A DNA stretch of 64,000 bases from Microlunatus flavus (lineage in GTDB: Bacteria > Actinomycetota > Actinomycetes > Propionibacteriales > Propionibacteriaceae). Location: the NCBI RefSeq assembly GCF_900110855.1, contig NZ_FOFA01000003.1, forward strand, positions 62,001 to 126,000. Direction: 5' to 3'. Made by a program: the position numbers and the translations under genes. Below the pieces are notes generated by a model. It made no database searches. It saw only the letters and a list, made by a program, of their open reading frames with translations, and was not told the origin of the DNA. Shown one piece after another: positions 1-9,361 of this stretch (positions within the stretch are counted from its first letter, which is position 1; each line of letters opens with the position of its first letter).

Positions 1-115
1 GCCGCCGGGTCCGGGGGCTCGGTCTCGAACGAGACCGCCGTGCCGAGCACGTACGGGGCGTAGACCTCGGCGCACCCTGCGGCGTCGCGCACCGTGGCCG
101 GGCGGACGTGCAGGC

Positions 116-119
<4 letters not shown>
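1..119 (-). CDS. GNAT family N-acetyltransferase, 5' part (runs off left edge)
   Basis: Only the first 39 codons are inside the window. The start is GTG at 119-117, and GTGA overlaps the galK stop by 4 bp, so the two genes are probably translated together. The visible N-terminus (VRPATVRDAAGCAEVYAPYV, then TAVSFETEPPD) resembles the start of phosphinothricin/methionine-sulfoximine-type acetyltransferases, which transfer acetyl from acetyl-CoA to a small amine. The acetyl-CoA binding region lies outside the window, so the substrate cannot be judged. Confidence 0.7.
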
Positions 120-1309
<1,190 letters not shown>

Positions 1310-1334
1310 CCCGGCAGCCTAGTGGGCGCCTTCC

Positions 1335-1340
1335 TAGAGT
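1335..1340 (+). promoter_or_regulatory. putative -10 element (TAGAGT) of a leaderless transcript
   Basis: TAGAGT fits the TANNNT -10 consensus of actinobacterial housekeeping promoters and lies exactly 6 nt before the GTG start at 1347. No Shine-Dalgarno sequence is present, so transcription probably starts at the start codon. Confidence 0.45.
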
Positions 1341-1346
1341 GGGCTC

Positions 1347-2399
1347 GTGGAGCATCGCAGCCTCGGACGTACCGGAATGATGGTCAGCCCCCTCTGCCTG
1401 GGGGCGATGATGTTCGGCCCCTGGGGGGAGCCGGACCACGCGGAGAGCACGCGGATCATCCACCGCGCCCTCGACGCGGGCATCAACTTCATCGACACCG
1501 CCGACGTCTACTCCGCCGGGGAGTCGGAGGTCATCGTCGGGGAGGCGCTGGCCGGCGGCCGTCGCGACGACGTCGTCCTGGCCACCAAGTTCCACGGGCA
1601 GATGGACGCCGGACCCGACGGCTCCGGCGACGTGAACCACAAGGGCAACTCACGGCGCTGGATCGTCCGGGAGGTCGAGAACAGCCTGCGCCGGCTGCAG
1701 ACCGACTGGATCGACCTCTACCAGGTGCACCGGCCCGAGACCGAGGCCTCGCTGGAGGAGACGCTGTCGGCGCTGACCGACCTGCAGCGCCAGGGCAAGA
1801 TCCGGGCGTTCGGCTCCTCGACCTTCCCGGCGCACCTCACCGTCGAGGCGCAGTGGGTGGCCGAGCGGCGGGGGCTGGGCCGCTTCGTCACCGAGCAGCC
1901 GCCGTACTCGATCCTCGTCCGCGGCATCGAGGCCGACCTGCTGCCCGTCGCCGAGCAGTTCGGGATGGGCGTCATCCCGTGGAGCCCGCTGGCCGGCGGC
2001 TGGCTGAGCGGGCGCTTCCGCAAGGGCCAGGACATCGGCGAGACCAACCGGGCCAAGCGGGTGCCGGCGCGCTACGACCTCTCGCTGCCGGGCAACCAGG
2101 CCAAGCTCGACGCGGCCGACGCGCTGGCGCAGCTCGCCGACGAGGCCGGGCTGAGCCTCGTGCACCTGGCGGTCGCCTTCGTGCTGGCGCACCCCGCGGT
2201 GACGGCGCCGATCATCGGGCCGCGGACCATGGAGCAGCTCGAGACGCAGCTGGGGGCCGCCGACGTGGTGCTCACCAGCGACGTGCTCGACCGCATCGAC
2301 GAGATCGTCCCGCCCGGCGTCACCCTGTCGCGGGCCGACCTCGGCTACGTCCCGCCGGCGCTCGCCGACCCGTTCCTGCGTCGGCGGCGCACCGCCTGA
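1347..2399 (+). CDS. aldo/keto reductase
   Basis: NADPH-dependent oxidoreductase of the AKR superfamily, 350 residues, cytoplasmic TIM barrel. The catalytic tetrad can be placed: Asp50 and Tyr55 (NFIDTADVY), Lys81 (VLATKFHG) and His128 (LYQVHRPE). The C-terminal part carries a typical AKR cofactor loop (PIIGPRTMEQLE). It resembles the YhdN/YajO-like group of general aldo/keto reductases; the substrate cannot be read from sequence. GTG at 1347 is the start because the N-terminus MEHRSLGRTGMMVSPLCLG matches the usual AKR beginning. It stands alone between divergent galK and the downstream MmcQ gene. Confidence 0.9.
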   Translation: MEHRSLGRTGMMVSPLCLGAMMFGPWGEPDHAESTRIIHRALDAGINFIDTADVYSAGESEVIVGEALAGGRRDDVVLATKFHGQMDAGPDGSGDVNHKGNSRRWIVREVENSLRRLQTDWIDLYQVHRPETEASLEETLSALTDLQRQGKIRAFGSSTFPAHLTVEAQWVAERRGLGRFVTEQPPYSILVRGIEADLLPVAEQFGMGVIPWSPLAGGWLSGRFRKGQDIGETNRAKRVPARYDLSLPGNQAKLDAADALAQLADEAGLSLVHLAVAFVLAHPAVTAPIIGPRTMEQLETQLGAADVVLTSDVLDRIDEIVPPGVTLSRADLGYVPPALADPFLRRRRTA

Positions 2400-2429
2400 C
2401 CGACCCTGGCGGGTCCCGGCCGCTCGTCC

Positions 2430-2435
2430 TAGGCT
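2430..2435 (+). promoter_or_regulatory. putative -10 element (TAGGCT) of a leaderless transcript
   Basis: TAGGCT lies 6 nt before the ATG at 2442, the same spacing as in front of the genes at 1347 and 59657. There is no ribosome binding site between it and the start. A CTGGCG about 18 nt upstream could be a weak -35 element. Confidence 0.4.
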
Positions 2436-2441
2436 CCGCCC

Positions 2442-2867
2442 ATGGGCAGGTCGCGAGCCGGGCGGGTGGCGGACGTGCACGCGCTGGCGCAGGCGATGCC
2501 GCACGTCGCCGAGGTCTCCGGGGGCCGGGGCAACGCGGTGTACCAGGTGGGCGGCAAGAGCTTCGTGTTCTTCCGCACCGCGCGCCCGGACGCGTACGAC
2601 CCCGTGACCGGCGAGCGCTACGACGACGTCATCGTCATCTGGGTGCCCGACGAGCAGGACAAGCAGGCGCTCGTCGAGGACCCGGCCAACCCGTTCTTCA
2701 CCACCCCGCACTTCGACGGGCACCCGTCGGTGCTCGTCCGCGGCAGCCGGGTCGGCGAGCTGACGCTCGCCCAGCTGCGGGAGGTGGTGGAGGACGCCTG
2801 GTGCTCGCGCGCCTCGAAGCGGCGGGTGGAGACCTGGCTCGCCGCCCAGGGGCGGGTGTCCGCGTGA
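2442..2867 (+). CDS. MmcQ/YjbR family DNA-binding-like protein
   Basis: A 141-residue protein of the MmcQ/YjbR (DUF419-like) family, small cytoplasmic proteins with a CyaY-like fold whose role is not established. The family features visible are the early PHVAEV segment, the central GGKSFVFFRTARPDA strand, FFTTPHFDGHPSVLVR near residue 85 and the terminal helix DAWCSRASKRRVETWLAA. Length is normal. The stop overlaps the GTG of the next gene (GTGA), so the pair is co-transcribed. Confidence 0.85.
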   Translation: MGRSRAGRVADVHALAQAMPHVAEVSGGRGNAVYQVGGKSFVFFRTARPDAYDPVTGERYDDVIVIWVPDEQDKQALVEDPANPFFTTPHFDGHPSVLVRGSRVGELTLAQLREVVEDAWCSRASKRRVETWLAAQGRVSA

Positions 2868-3358
2868 GCGTCGAGGTCCGCGTCCCGCGGGCCGACGAGG
2901 CGGAGGCGGTGGCCCGCTGCCAGCTCGACTGCTGGCGCGACGCGTACGCCGGGCTCGTCGACCCGGCCCGGCTCGGACCGTCGCTCGACGACGTGGCCGC
3001 GAACGTCGAGCGCTGGCACGCGATCCTCGCTGGTCCCGCCCGCGTACGCGTCGCGGTGGAGGACGGTCGGCTCGTGGGCTTCGCGACCGTGCGCCCCGGG
3101 GCGGACGGTGCGCCCGACCACCTCGCCGCGCTCTACACGCGGCGCGCGCACTGGAGCACCGGCCTGGGGCAGCGGCTCCTCGACGCCGTCCTCGGTGGCG
3201 CGCCGGCCACGCTGCGGGTGTTCCGGGACAACGAGCGAGCGGTGCGCTTCTACGCCCGCAACGGCTTCGTCCCCGACGGCTACGAGGGCGAGGAGCCCCA
3301 CTGGGGCGGCGTGGAGATCGGCATGGTGAGGACCGGCCGCTCGGCCCACCCTCGCTGA
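2864..3358 (+). CDS. GNAT family N-acetyltransferase
   Basis: A 164-residue acetyltransferase starting at the GTG that overlaps the previous stop by 4 bp. The GNAT core is visible: a first strand and helix with EAVARCQLDCWRDAYAGL, the VEDGRLVGFATVR strand, an acetyl-CoA loop region HWSTGLGQRLLDAVL with a weak Q/RxxGxG/A match, and the terminal NERAVRFYARNGFVPDG. The DCWRDAYAGL segment is shared with uncharacterised ribosomal-protein-type acetyltransferases. Substrate unknown. Confidence 0.88.
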   Translation: MSVEVRVPRADEAEAVARCQLDCWRDAYAGLVDPARLGPSLDDVAANVERWHAILAGPARVRVAVEDGRLVGFATVRPGADGAPDHLAALYTRRAHWSTGLGQRLLDAVLGGAPATLRVFRDNERAVRFYARNGFVPDGYEGEEPHWGGVEIGMVRTGRSAHPR

Positions 3359-3386
3359 GGCCCCGCCGGGCGGTCCCGCGACCTCA

Positions 3387-3473
3387 GGTTCTTCACGTTC
3401 ACGGGAAACTCCGGTACTCCACCCAGCAGATCTGGCGTGGGAGGTGTCGGTGTCTCACGTGAACGTGAGAACC
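3387..3473. repeat. spaced inverted repeat with internal hairpin
   Basis: The arms GGTTCTTCACGTTCACG (3387-3403) and CGTGAACGTGAGAACC (3458-3473) are complementary apart from one extra T. Inside the right arm a 7-bp stem TCTCACG/CGTGAGA (3453-3459 and 3464-3470) closes on a TGAA loop. It lies between convergent genes and could be a bidirectional terminator or a remnant repeat. Confidence 0.5.
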
Positions 3474-3521
3474 AGGGGCTGAGGACGGGCGCGGGGGCGG
3501 GCTCGCGGTACGGGAGGAGGG

Positions 3522-3698
3522 TCAGTCGTCCTCGTCGTCGAGGCGGGCGAGCCAGGTGGCGAGGCGTTCGACGGGGACCTCGAACTCGGGGTTGAGGTCG
3601 ACGAAGGCCTGGAGCTGCTCGGCGAGCCAGGCCAGGGTGACCTCGTCGTCGCCCCGGCGGGAGCTCAGCTCCTCGATGCCGCGGTCGGTGAAGTACAC
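3522..3698 (-). CDS. DUF6104 family small protein
   Basis: A 58-residue acidic protein, starting at GTG 3698, with the segments YFTDRGIEELSSRRGDDE and LNPEFEVPVERLATWLARL. These match a small actinobacterial family (DUF6104) that I recall lying beside the 2-oxoglutarate enzyme gene, as here. Function unknown. A longer reading from ATG 3773 would add 25 residues that run through the hairpin at 3722-3761 and look non-conserved, so the GTG start is preferred. It follows kgd on the same strand. Confidence 0.75.
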   Translation of the reverse strand: MYFTDRGIEELSSRRGDDEVTLAWLAEQLQAFVDLNPEFEVPVERLATWLARLDDEDD

Positions 3699-3721
3699 GG
3701 TGTGCTCCGGCTCGGGTCGGT

Positions 3722-3761
3722 GGTGCGGATCCTGCCGGGATGTCGCGGCAGGATCCGCACC
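3722..3761 (-). terminator. strong hairpin between kgd and DUF6104
   Basis: A perfect 16-bp inverted repeat (3722-3737 with 3746-3761) with an 8-nt loop, 16 bp after the kgd stop. No U-tract follows on either strand. It may terminate most kgd transcription or act as an mRNA-stabilising 3' end, while allowing some read-through into the small gene. Confidence 0.6.
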
Positions 3762-3776
3762 GGCGTGCGTCACGGG

Positions 3777-6700
3777 TCAGGCGAAGGCCTTGTCCAGCAG
3801 CTCGCGCTGCTGGGCCTCGCTCACCTTGGCCGACCCGACCGACGGCGCGGACGAGGCGGGCCGGGTGACCGAGTGCAGCTCCCACGTCGTGTCGGGCGCG
3901 GCCTCGCGCAGGGCAGCCGGCAGGTTGAGCGCCATGAACGGCCAGGCGCCCTGGTTGCACGGCTCGTCCTGCACCCACGTCACCGACGACACCTGCGAGA
4001 AGGTCCGCAGCTGCTCGGCGATCTCCTGGGCGGGCAGCGGGTAGAGCCGCTCGACCGGGACGATCGCGACGCGGCCCTCCAGGCCGGCCTGCTTGCGCCG
4101 GTTGACCAGGTCCCAGCGGACCTTGCCGGAGCACAGCAGCACCTTCTCGACGCGGCCCGGGTCGGTGATCGACGGGTCGGCGAGCACCGGCTGCCAGGAG
4201 CCCGAGGTGAAGTCCTCGGGCATGGAGGTCGCCAGCTTGTTGCGCAGCATCGACTTCGGCGTCGCGATGATCACCGGGCGGTGCCGCTCGTTGAGCGCGT
4301 GGCGGCGCAGCAGGTGGAAGTGGCTCGCCGGCGTCGAGGGCTGCGCCACGACGAACGCATCCTCCGCGGCCAGCGTCAGGAACCGCTCGATGCGCGCCGA
4401 GCTGTGGTCCGGCCCCTGGCCCTCGTAGCCGTGGGGGAGCAGCAGCACGACGCCCGACTTCTGCGTCCACTTCGCCTCGCCCGAGGCGATGTACTCGTCG
4501 ATGATCGTCTGCGCGCCGTTGGCGAAGTCGCCGAACTGCGCCTCCCACAGCACCAGGGCGTCGGGCCGGGCCACGGAGTAGCCGTACTCGAAGCCCATCG
4601 CCGCGTACTCGCTGAGGAGGGAGTCGAAGACGTGGAACTTGCCCTGGTCGTCGTCGAGGTGCTTCAGCGGCACCCACGACTCGCCGGTCTGCCGGTCGAC
4701 CACCGCGGCGAAGCGCTGCACGAACGTCCCGCGCCGGGTGTCCTGGCCGGTGAGGCGGACCGTCCGGCCCTCCAGCAGCAGCGAGCCGAGCGCGAGGATC
4801 TCGCCGGTGGCCCAGTCGATCGGGCCCTGGGCGATCGCGGTGGCGCGCCGCTGGAGCTGCGGCATCACCTTGGGGTGCACCGTGAAGCCCTCGGGGAACG
4901 TCGTGTGCGCGTCCGCGATCTTCTTCATGTCCTCGAGCGTGATCGCCGAGCTGCCCTGCGTGGCCTGCGGGCTCTTGCTCGGGTACGCCGGGACCGACCG
5001 GCTGACCGCGTCGCGCGGCGGCAGCTCGGGGTCGCGCACCTCGCGGAACACGCTCTCGAGCCGCTCCTGGAAGCGGGTCAGCACGCCCTCGGCGTCCTCG
5101 ACGGAGATGTCGCCGCGGCCGATGAGCGCCTCGGTGTAGAGCTTGCGCGTCGAGCGCTTCTTCTCGATGAGGTCGTACATCTTCGGCTGCGTGAAGCTCG
5201 GGTCGTCGCCCTCGTTGTGCCCGCGGCGGCGGTAGCAGATGAGGTCGATGACGACGTCCTTGTTGAACTCCTGACGGAACTCGAAGGCCAGCCGCGCCAC
5301 CCGGATGCAGGCCTCGGGGTCGTCGCCGTTCACGTGGAAGATCGGCGCCGCGACCATCCGCGCCACGTCGGTGCAGTAGACGCTGGAGCGCGACTCGGTC
5401 GGCGAGGTGGTGAAGCCGACCTGGTTGTTGACGATGATGTGGACCGTGCCGCCGGTGCGGTAGCCCCGCAGCTGGGACAGGTTCAGCGTCTCCGCCACCA
5501 CGCCCTGGCCGGCGAACGCCGCGTCGCCGTGCATGAGCACGGGCAGCACGGGGAACTCGGCGCCGCGGTCGAGGAGGTCCTGCTTGGCCCGGGTGATGCC
5601 CTCGAGGACCGGGTTCACGGCCTCGAGGTGGCTCGGGTTGGCGGCGACGGAGGTCTTGATCGTCGCGCCGCTGAGCGCGGTGAACTCGCCCTCCGAGCCC
5701 AGGTGGTACTTCACGTCGCCCGAGCCCTGCACGGTGCGCGGGTCGATGTTGCCCTCGAACTCGCGGAAGATCTGCGCGTACGACTTGCCCACCACGTTGG
5801 CCAGCACGTTCAGCCGGCCGCGGTGCGGCATGCCGATGCAGACCTCCTCCAGGCCGGCGTCGGCCGCCAGCTCGCACACCTCGTCGAGCAGCGCGATCGC
5901 GGACTCGCCGCCCTCCAGGCTGAAGCGCTTCTGCCCGACGAACTTCGTCTGCAGGAAGGTCTCGAAGACCTCGGCCTCGTTGAGCTTGTCGAGGATGCGC
6001 AGGTGCTGCTCGCGCGGCAGCGACTCGTGCGGGCGCTCCACGCGGTCCTGGATCCAGCGCCGCTGCACCGGGTCGGAGATGTGCATGTACTCGATGCCGG
6101 TGGTGCGGCAGTAGGAGTCGCGCAGGATCCCGAGGATCTTGCGCATCTTCATCAGGCCCTGGCCGCCGGCGAAGGCGCCGGTCGCGAACTCGCGGTCGAG
6201 GTCCCACAGCGTCAGCCCGTGGCTCTGCACGTCGAGGTCGTGGTGGCGGCGCTGGCGGTACTCCAGCGGGTCGGTGTCGGCCATCAGGTGGCCGCGGACC
6301 CGGTAGGCGTTGATCATCTCCATGATCCGCGCCTGCTTGGGGATCTCGTCCTCGTGGGCGGTGCTGACGTCCTGCGCCCAGCGGATCGGCTCGTACGGGA
6401 TGCGCAGGGCCGCGAAGACGTCGTCGTAGAAGCCGTCCTCGCCCAGCAGCAGCGCGTGCAGGCGGCGCAGGTACTCGCCCGACTGCGCGCCCTGGATGAC
6501 GCGGTGGTCGTAGGTCGAGGTGAGCGTGAGGATCTTGCTGACCCCGGAGTCGGCGAGCCGGTCGGGGTTGGAGCCCTGGAACTCGGGCGGGTAGTCCATC
6601 GACCCGACGCCGATGATCGTGCCCTGGCCCTCGACCAGGCGCGGCACCGAGTGGTTGGTGCCGATCGTGCCCGGGTTGGTCAGCGTGATCGTGGTGCCGG

Positions 6701-7754
6701 CGAAGTCGGTGACCGCCAGCGTGCCCTTGCGCGCCTTGCCGACCATCGTCTCGTACGCCGCCCAGAACTGCGCGAAGTCGAGGTTCTCGCAGCTCTTGAT
6801 GCTCGGCACCAGCAGCTGGCGGGTGCCGTCGGGCTTGGGAAGGTCGATGGCCAGGCCGAGGTTGATGTGCGCCGGCTGCACCATCGTCGGCTTGCCGTCG
6901 CGCACCTCGTAGCTGTTGTTCATGGCCGGGACGCTCTTGAGCGCCTGGACCATCGCGTAGCCGATGAGGTGGGTGAAGGAGACCTTGCCGCCGCGCGAGC
7001 GACGCAGGTGGTTGTTGATGACGATGCGCTGGTCGATGAGCAGCTTGACCGGCAGCGACCGGACGCTGGTCGCGGTCGGGATGGACAGCGACGCGTCCAT
7101 GTTCTTGGCGGTGCGGGCCGGGGCGCCGCGCAGCGTGGTGCGCGTCGGCTCCTCGTTGCCCACCTCGGGCCGGTCGGACGGGTTCGGCGGGTCGGCGGGC
7201 ACGGCGCCGCGGGCGCCGGGGCGGCCCTCCTTGGCCTGCGTGGCCGTCTCGACCGTGGGCTGCCGGCGTCCGGTCGGGGTGTCGGCCGTGCTGGAGGTCC
7301 CGGGGGAGCGCGGCGGGTCGGGCGTCACCTCGGCCCGCGGGGCGGGCCGGCCGGTCGCCGGATCGTTCGACGGGACGCCGGCGCCGGAGCTGGCGCTCGG
7401 GCTGGCCGCCGCGTCGCGGGCGGGCTGCCCCGCGCCGCCGTCCTGACCGGCCTTCGCGCCGTTCGTCCCGCTGGAACCGTTCGTGCGGGCCGGCGTCGCG
7501 GCGGTCGTGGGCTGCGTCGAGCCGTTCGAGCCGTTCGAGCCGGTCGCGGGCTTCGGCTGCTGCTGGGCGGCGGGCTGGTCGCCGGCCGGCGCGCCGTGCG
7601 CGGCGAAGTACTCGGCCCAGCTCGGGTCCACCGACGAGGGGTCGGCGCTGAAGCGCTCGTACATCTCCTCCAGCAGCCAGTCGTTGGCCCCGAAGTCGTT
7701 CTCGACGCCCTCGCCCGTCCCGCTCGTCGCGGATGTCCCTGGCGCGATGGCCAC
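3777..7754 (-). CDS. kgd: multifunctional 2-oxoglutarate metabolism enzyme (2-oxoglutarate dehydrogenase E1/E2, Kgd/OdhA type)
   Basis: The actinobacterial fusion that supplies the E1 (thiamine-diphosphate decarboxylase) and E2-like succinyltransferase activities of 2-oxoglutarate dehydrogenase in the TCA cycle. Order: short E1 N-terminal segment (NDWLLEEMYERFSADPSS), a long Ala/Pro/Gly/Thr linker of about 150 residues, an E2 catalytic core (NMDASLSIPTATSVR to TYDHRVIQG), then the E1 part with GDAAFAGQGV ... VNNQVGFTTSPTES for thiamine diphosphate. As in this family there is no lipoyl domain. I chose GTG 7754 because AAGAAGG lies just upstream; ATG-type starts up to 7919 would add 55 non-conserved residues. 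About 1325 residues, longer than mycobacterial Kgd because of the linker. Confidence 0.92.
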   Translation of the reverse strand: MAIAPGTSATSGTGEGVENDFGANDWLLEEMYERFSADPSSVDPSWAEYFAAHGAPAGDQPAAQQQPKPATGSNGSNGSTQPTTAATPARTNGSSGTNGAKAGQDGGAGQPARDAAASPSASSGAGVPSNDPATGRPAPRAEVTPDPPRSPGTSSTADTPTGRRQPTVETATQAKEGRPGARGAVPADPPNPSDRPEVGNEEPTRTTLRGAPARTAKNMDASLSIPTATSVRSLPVKLLIDQRIVINNHLRRSRGGKVSFTHLIGYAMVQALKSVPAMNNSYEVRDGKPTMVQPAHINLGLAIDLPKPDGTRQLLVPSIKSCENLDFAQFWAAYETMVGKARKGTLAVTDFAGTTITLTNPGTIGTNHSVPRLVEGQGTIIGVGSMDYPPEFQGSNPDRLADSGVSKILTLTSTYDHRVIQGAQSGEYLRRLHALLLGEDGFYDDVFAALRIPYEPIRWAQDVSTAHEDEIPKQARIMEMINAYRVRGHLMADTDPLEYRQRRHHDLDVQSHGLTLWDLDREFATGAFAGGQGLMKMRKILGILRDSYCRTTGIEYMHISDPVQRRWIQDRVERPHESLPREQHLRILDKLNEAEVFETFLQTKFVGQKRFSLEGGESAIALLDEVCELAADAGLEEVCIGMPHRGRLNVLANVVGKSYAQIFREFEGNIDPRTVQGSGDVKYHLGSEGEFTALSGATIKTSVAANPSHLEAVNPVLEGITRAKQDLLDRGAEFPVLPVLMHGDAAFAGQGVVAETLNLSQLRGYRTGGTVHIIVNNQVGFTTSPTESRSSVYCTDVARMVAAPIFHVNGDDPEACIRVARLAFEFRQEFNKDVVIDLICYRRRGHNEGDDPSFTQPKMYDLIEKKRSTRKLYTEALIGRGDISVEDAEGVLTRFQERLESVFREVRDPELPPRDAVSRSVPAYPSKSPQATQGSSAITLEDMKKIADAHTTFPEGFTVHPKVMPQLQRRATAIAQGPIDWATGEILALGSLLLEGRTVRLTGQDTRRGTFVQRFAAVVDRQTGESWVPLKHLDDDQGKFHVFDSLLSEYAAMGFEYGYSVARPDALVLWEAQFGDFANGAQTIIDEYIASGEAKWTQKSGVVLLLPHGYEGQGPDHSSARIERFLTLAAEDAFVVAQPSTPASHFHLLRRHALNERHRPVIIATPKSMLRNKLATSMPEDFTSGSWQPVLADPSITDPGRVEKVLLCSGKVRWDLVNRRKQAGLEGRVAIVPVERLYPLPAQEIAEQLRTFSQVSSVTWVQDEPCNQGAWPFMALNLPAALREAAPDTTWELHSVTRPASSAPSVGSAKVSEAQQRELLDKAFA

Positions 7755-7955
7755 TGTCGCCTTCTTCCCGTCGCTCGTCACCGCGGTTGCCGCGGCCCTC
7801 CCGTGCGTGCCGCGGGCCGGGGTCACCGCCGTCGCCGGACGGGCTCCCGCGAGGGGTGCCCGGAAGGGGTCAGCGGCGTCCGGACCAGACCGGTCGCGCC
7901 GGTGGTCCACCATACCCACACGACCTCGTGCGCCGGTGGAGGAGCCGCGGACCCG

Positions 7956-9221
7956 TCAGGCGGGTTCGTCGGCCGCGCGACGGCGGCCCAGGGCCATCCA
8001 CGCGTGGCGGCACAGCTCGACGGTGATGACCAGCAGGGCCAGGTTCCGCAGGCTGGTCACCGTGGTGGACACGACCATGAAGGCGTGGCTCCCGCGGCCG
8101 AGGATCCCGTTGTAGAGGAGCGGGTAGGTCAGCTGGGTCAGCAGCGCGAGGACGAGCAGCTGCACGGCGAGGCGCCCGAGCGTCCGCTCCCAGCCTGGGC
8201 CCTCGGAACCCCGGGACAGCAGCAGCGCCGCCGCCGGGCCGCCGAGCCAGAGGAGGTACTGCGGCGACAGCGTCTTGTTGGTGATCGTCGTGATCGCGAT
8301 CGTCGCCAGGACGAGCAGGCCGAGGCCGACCGCGCCGACCTCGGGGGCGCGGAAGCCGCGCACGAAGAGGGCGAGCGTCACCAGCAGGCCGACGACCGTG
8401 GCCGCCGTGCTCACGGTGAGGAAGGCGGGCACGCCCGGCCCGAACACCTCGTACGCCTGGAACGCCGAGTAGCGCACCTGCCAGGTGGAGGGCGAGGCGG
8501 CGCGCGCCACCATCAGCGGCGTGGCCCAGACCGACTCGATCTGCAGGCCGCGTCCCGACTGCCAGGTGAGCGGGGAGAAGAGCCGGCTCACCCCGCCGGT
8601 CACCAGGCTGAGGCCGGCCAGTCCGAAGCCGACCCCGACGAACGCACCCAGCATGGCGCCGCGGCCGCGGCGGCGCACCGCGAAGGCGCCCGCGAGCAGC
8701 GCGGGCCAGAGCTTGATGGCCGCCCCGAGCCCGGTGAGCGCCCCGGTCAGCCAGGGCCGGCGCCGGGCGGCGAGCAGCGCGCCCCCGGCGAGGACGGCCG
8801 GCACCATGTCGAAACGGGTGTAGCAGAGCGGGCCGACGAGGAAGACGTAGAGGATCCAGAAGTCCAGGGCGCGGTCGCGACGTCGCCCGGCGGAGCGCCA
8901 CAGCGCGTAGGTGAGGGCCGCGTCCAGCGCCAGCATCAGCACGACGAAGCCGACCAGGTAGCCGGTGCGGGACCCGCCGCCGAGCACGTGGGGGATCGAC
9001 AGGAACCAGACGACCGGGGTCGGGTACTCGCGCAGCGTCCCGGGCAGCCCGGCCTCGGCGAGCGCGCTGATCTTGCGCCAGTAGTAGAAGACGTCGCCGA
9101 CCACGAGCCGTTCGGCGGTGGCCAGCAGCACCATCGAGAGCGCCCGGGCGAGCACCCACGTCCCGGCGACGGCCAGGCCGCCGTGGCGACGCGGCTCCTC
9201 CTCGGGCACCTGCTCCTCCAC
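7956..9221 (-). CDS. GT87-like polyprenol-phosphate mannosyltransferase, membrane protein
   Basis: A 421-residue protein with about ten hydrophobic segments and the GT-C architecture of the GT87/DUF2029 family, which transfers mannose from polyprenyl-phosphate-mannose to envelope lipids or glycans. Recognisable pieces are the acidic loop VGDVFYYWRK after the first membrane segment, the YTRFDMVPA and GLGAAIKLWPAL segments, and NKTLSPQYLLWL near the C-terminus. The specific acceptor (for example phosphatidylinositol mannosides or lipomannan) cannot be told. Gene stands just upstream of kgd on the same strand, about 200 bp away. Confidence 0.85.
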   Translation of the reverse strand: MEEQVPEEEPRRHGGLAVAGTWVLARALSMVLLATAERLVVGDVFYYWRKISALAEAGLPGTLREYPTPVVWFLSIPHVLGGGSRTGYLVGFVVLMLALDAALTYALWRSAGRRRDRALDFWILYVFLVGPLCYTRFDMVPAVLAGGALLAARRRPWLTGALTGLGAAIKLWPALLAGAFAVRRRGRGAMLGAFVGVGFGLAGLSLVTGGVSRLFSPLTWQSGRGLQIESVWATPLMVARAASPSTWQVRYSAFQAYEVFGPGVPAFLTVSTAATVVGLLVTLALFVRGFRAPEVGAVGLGLLVLATIAITTITNKTLSPQYLLWLGGPAAALLLSRGSEGPGWERTLGRLAVQLLVLALLTQLTYPLLYNGILGRGSHAFMVVSTTVTSLRNLALLVITVELCRHAWMALGRRRAADEPA

Positions 9222-9361
9222 CTTGCGTCGACGTGCGTCAGGCCCAACGCCTGGCCCGGCACCGGTGGCCAGGTCGGCGCGACGGTACCAGGGGCGGACC
9301 CGGCGGACGGTCCGGCGAGCGGGCGCGGGCGCGTCGGCCCGGGGCGCGCAGACTGGGAGAC

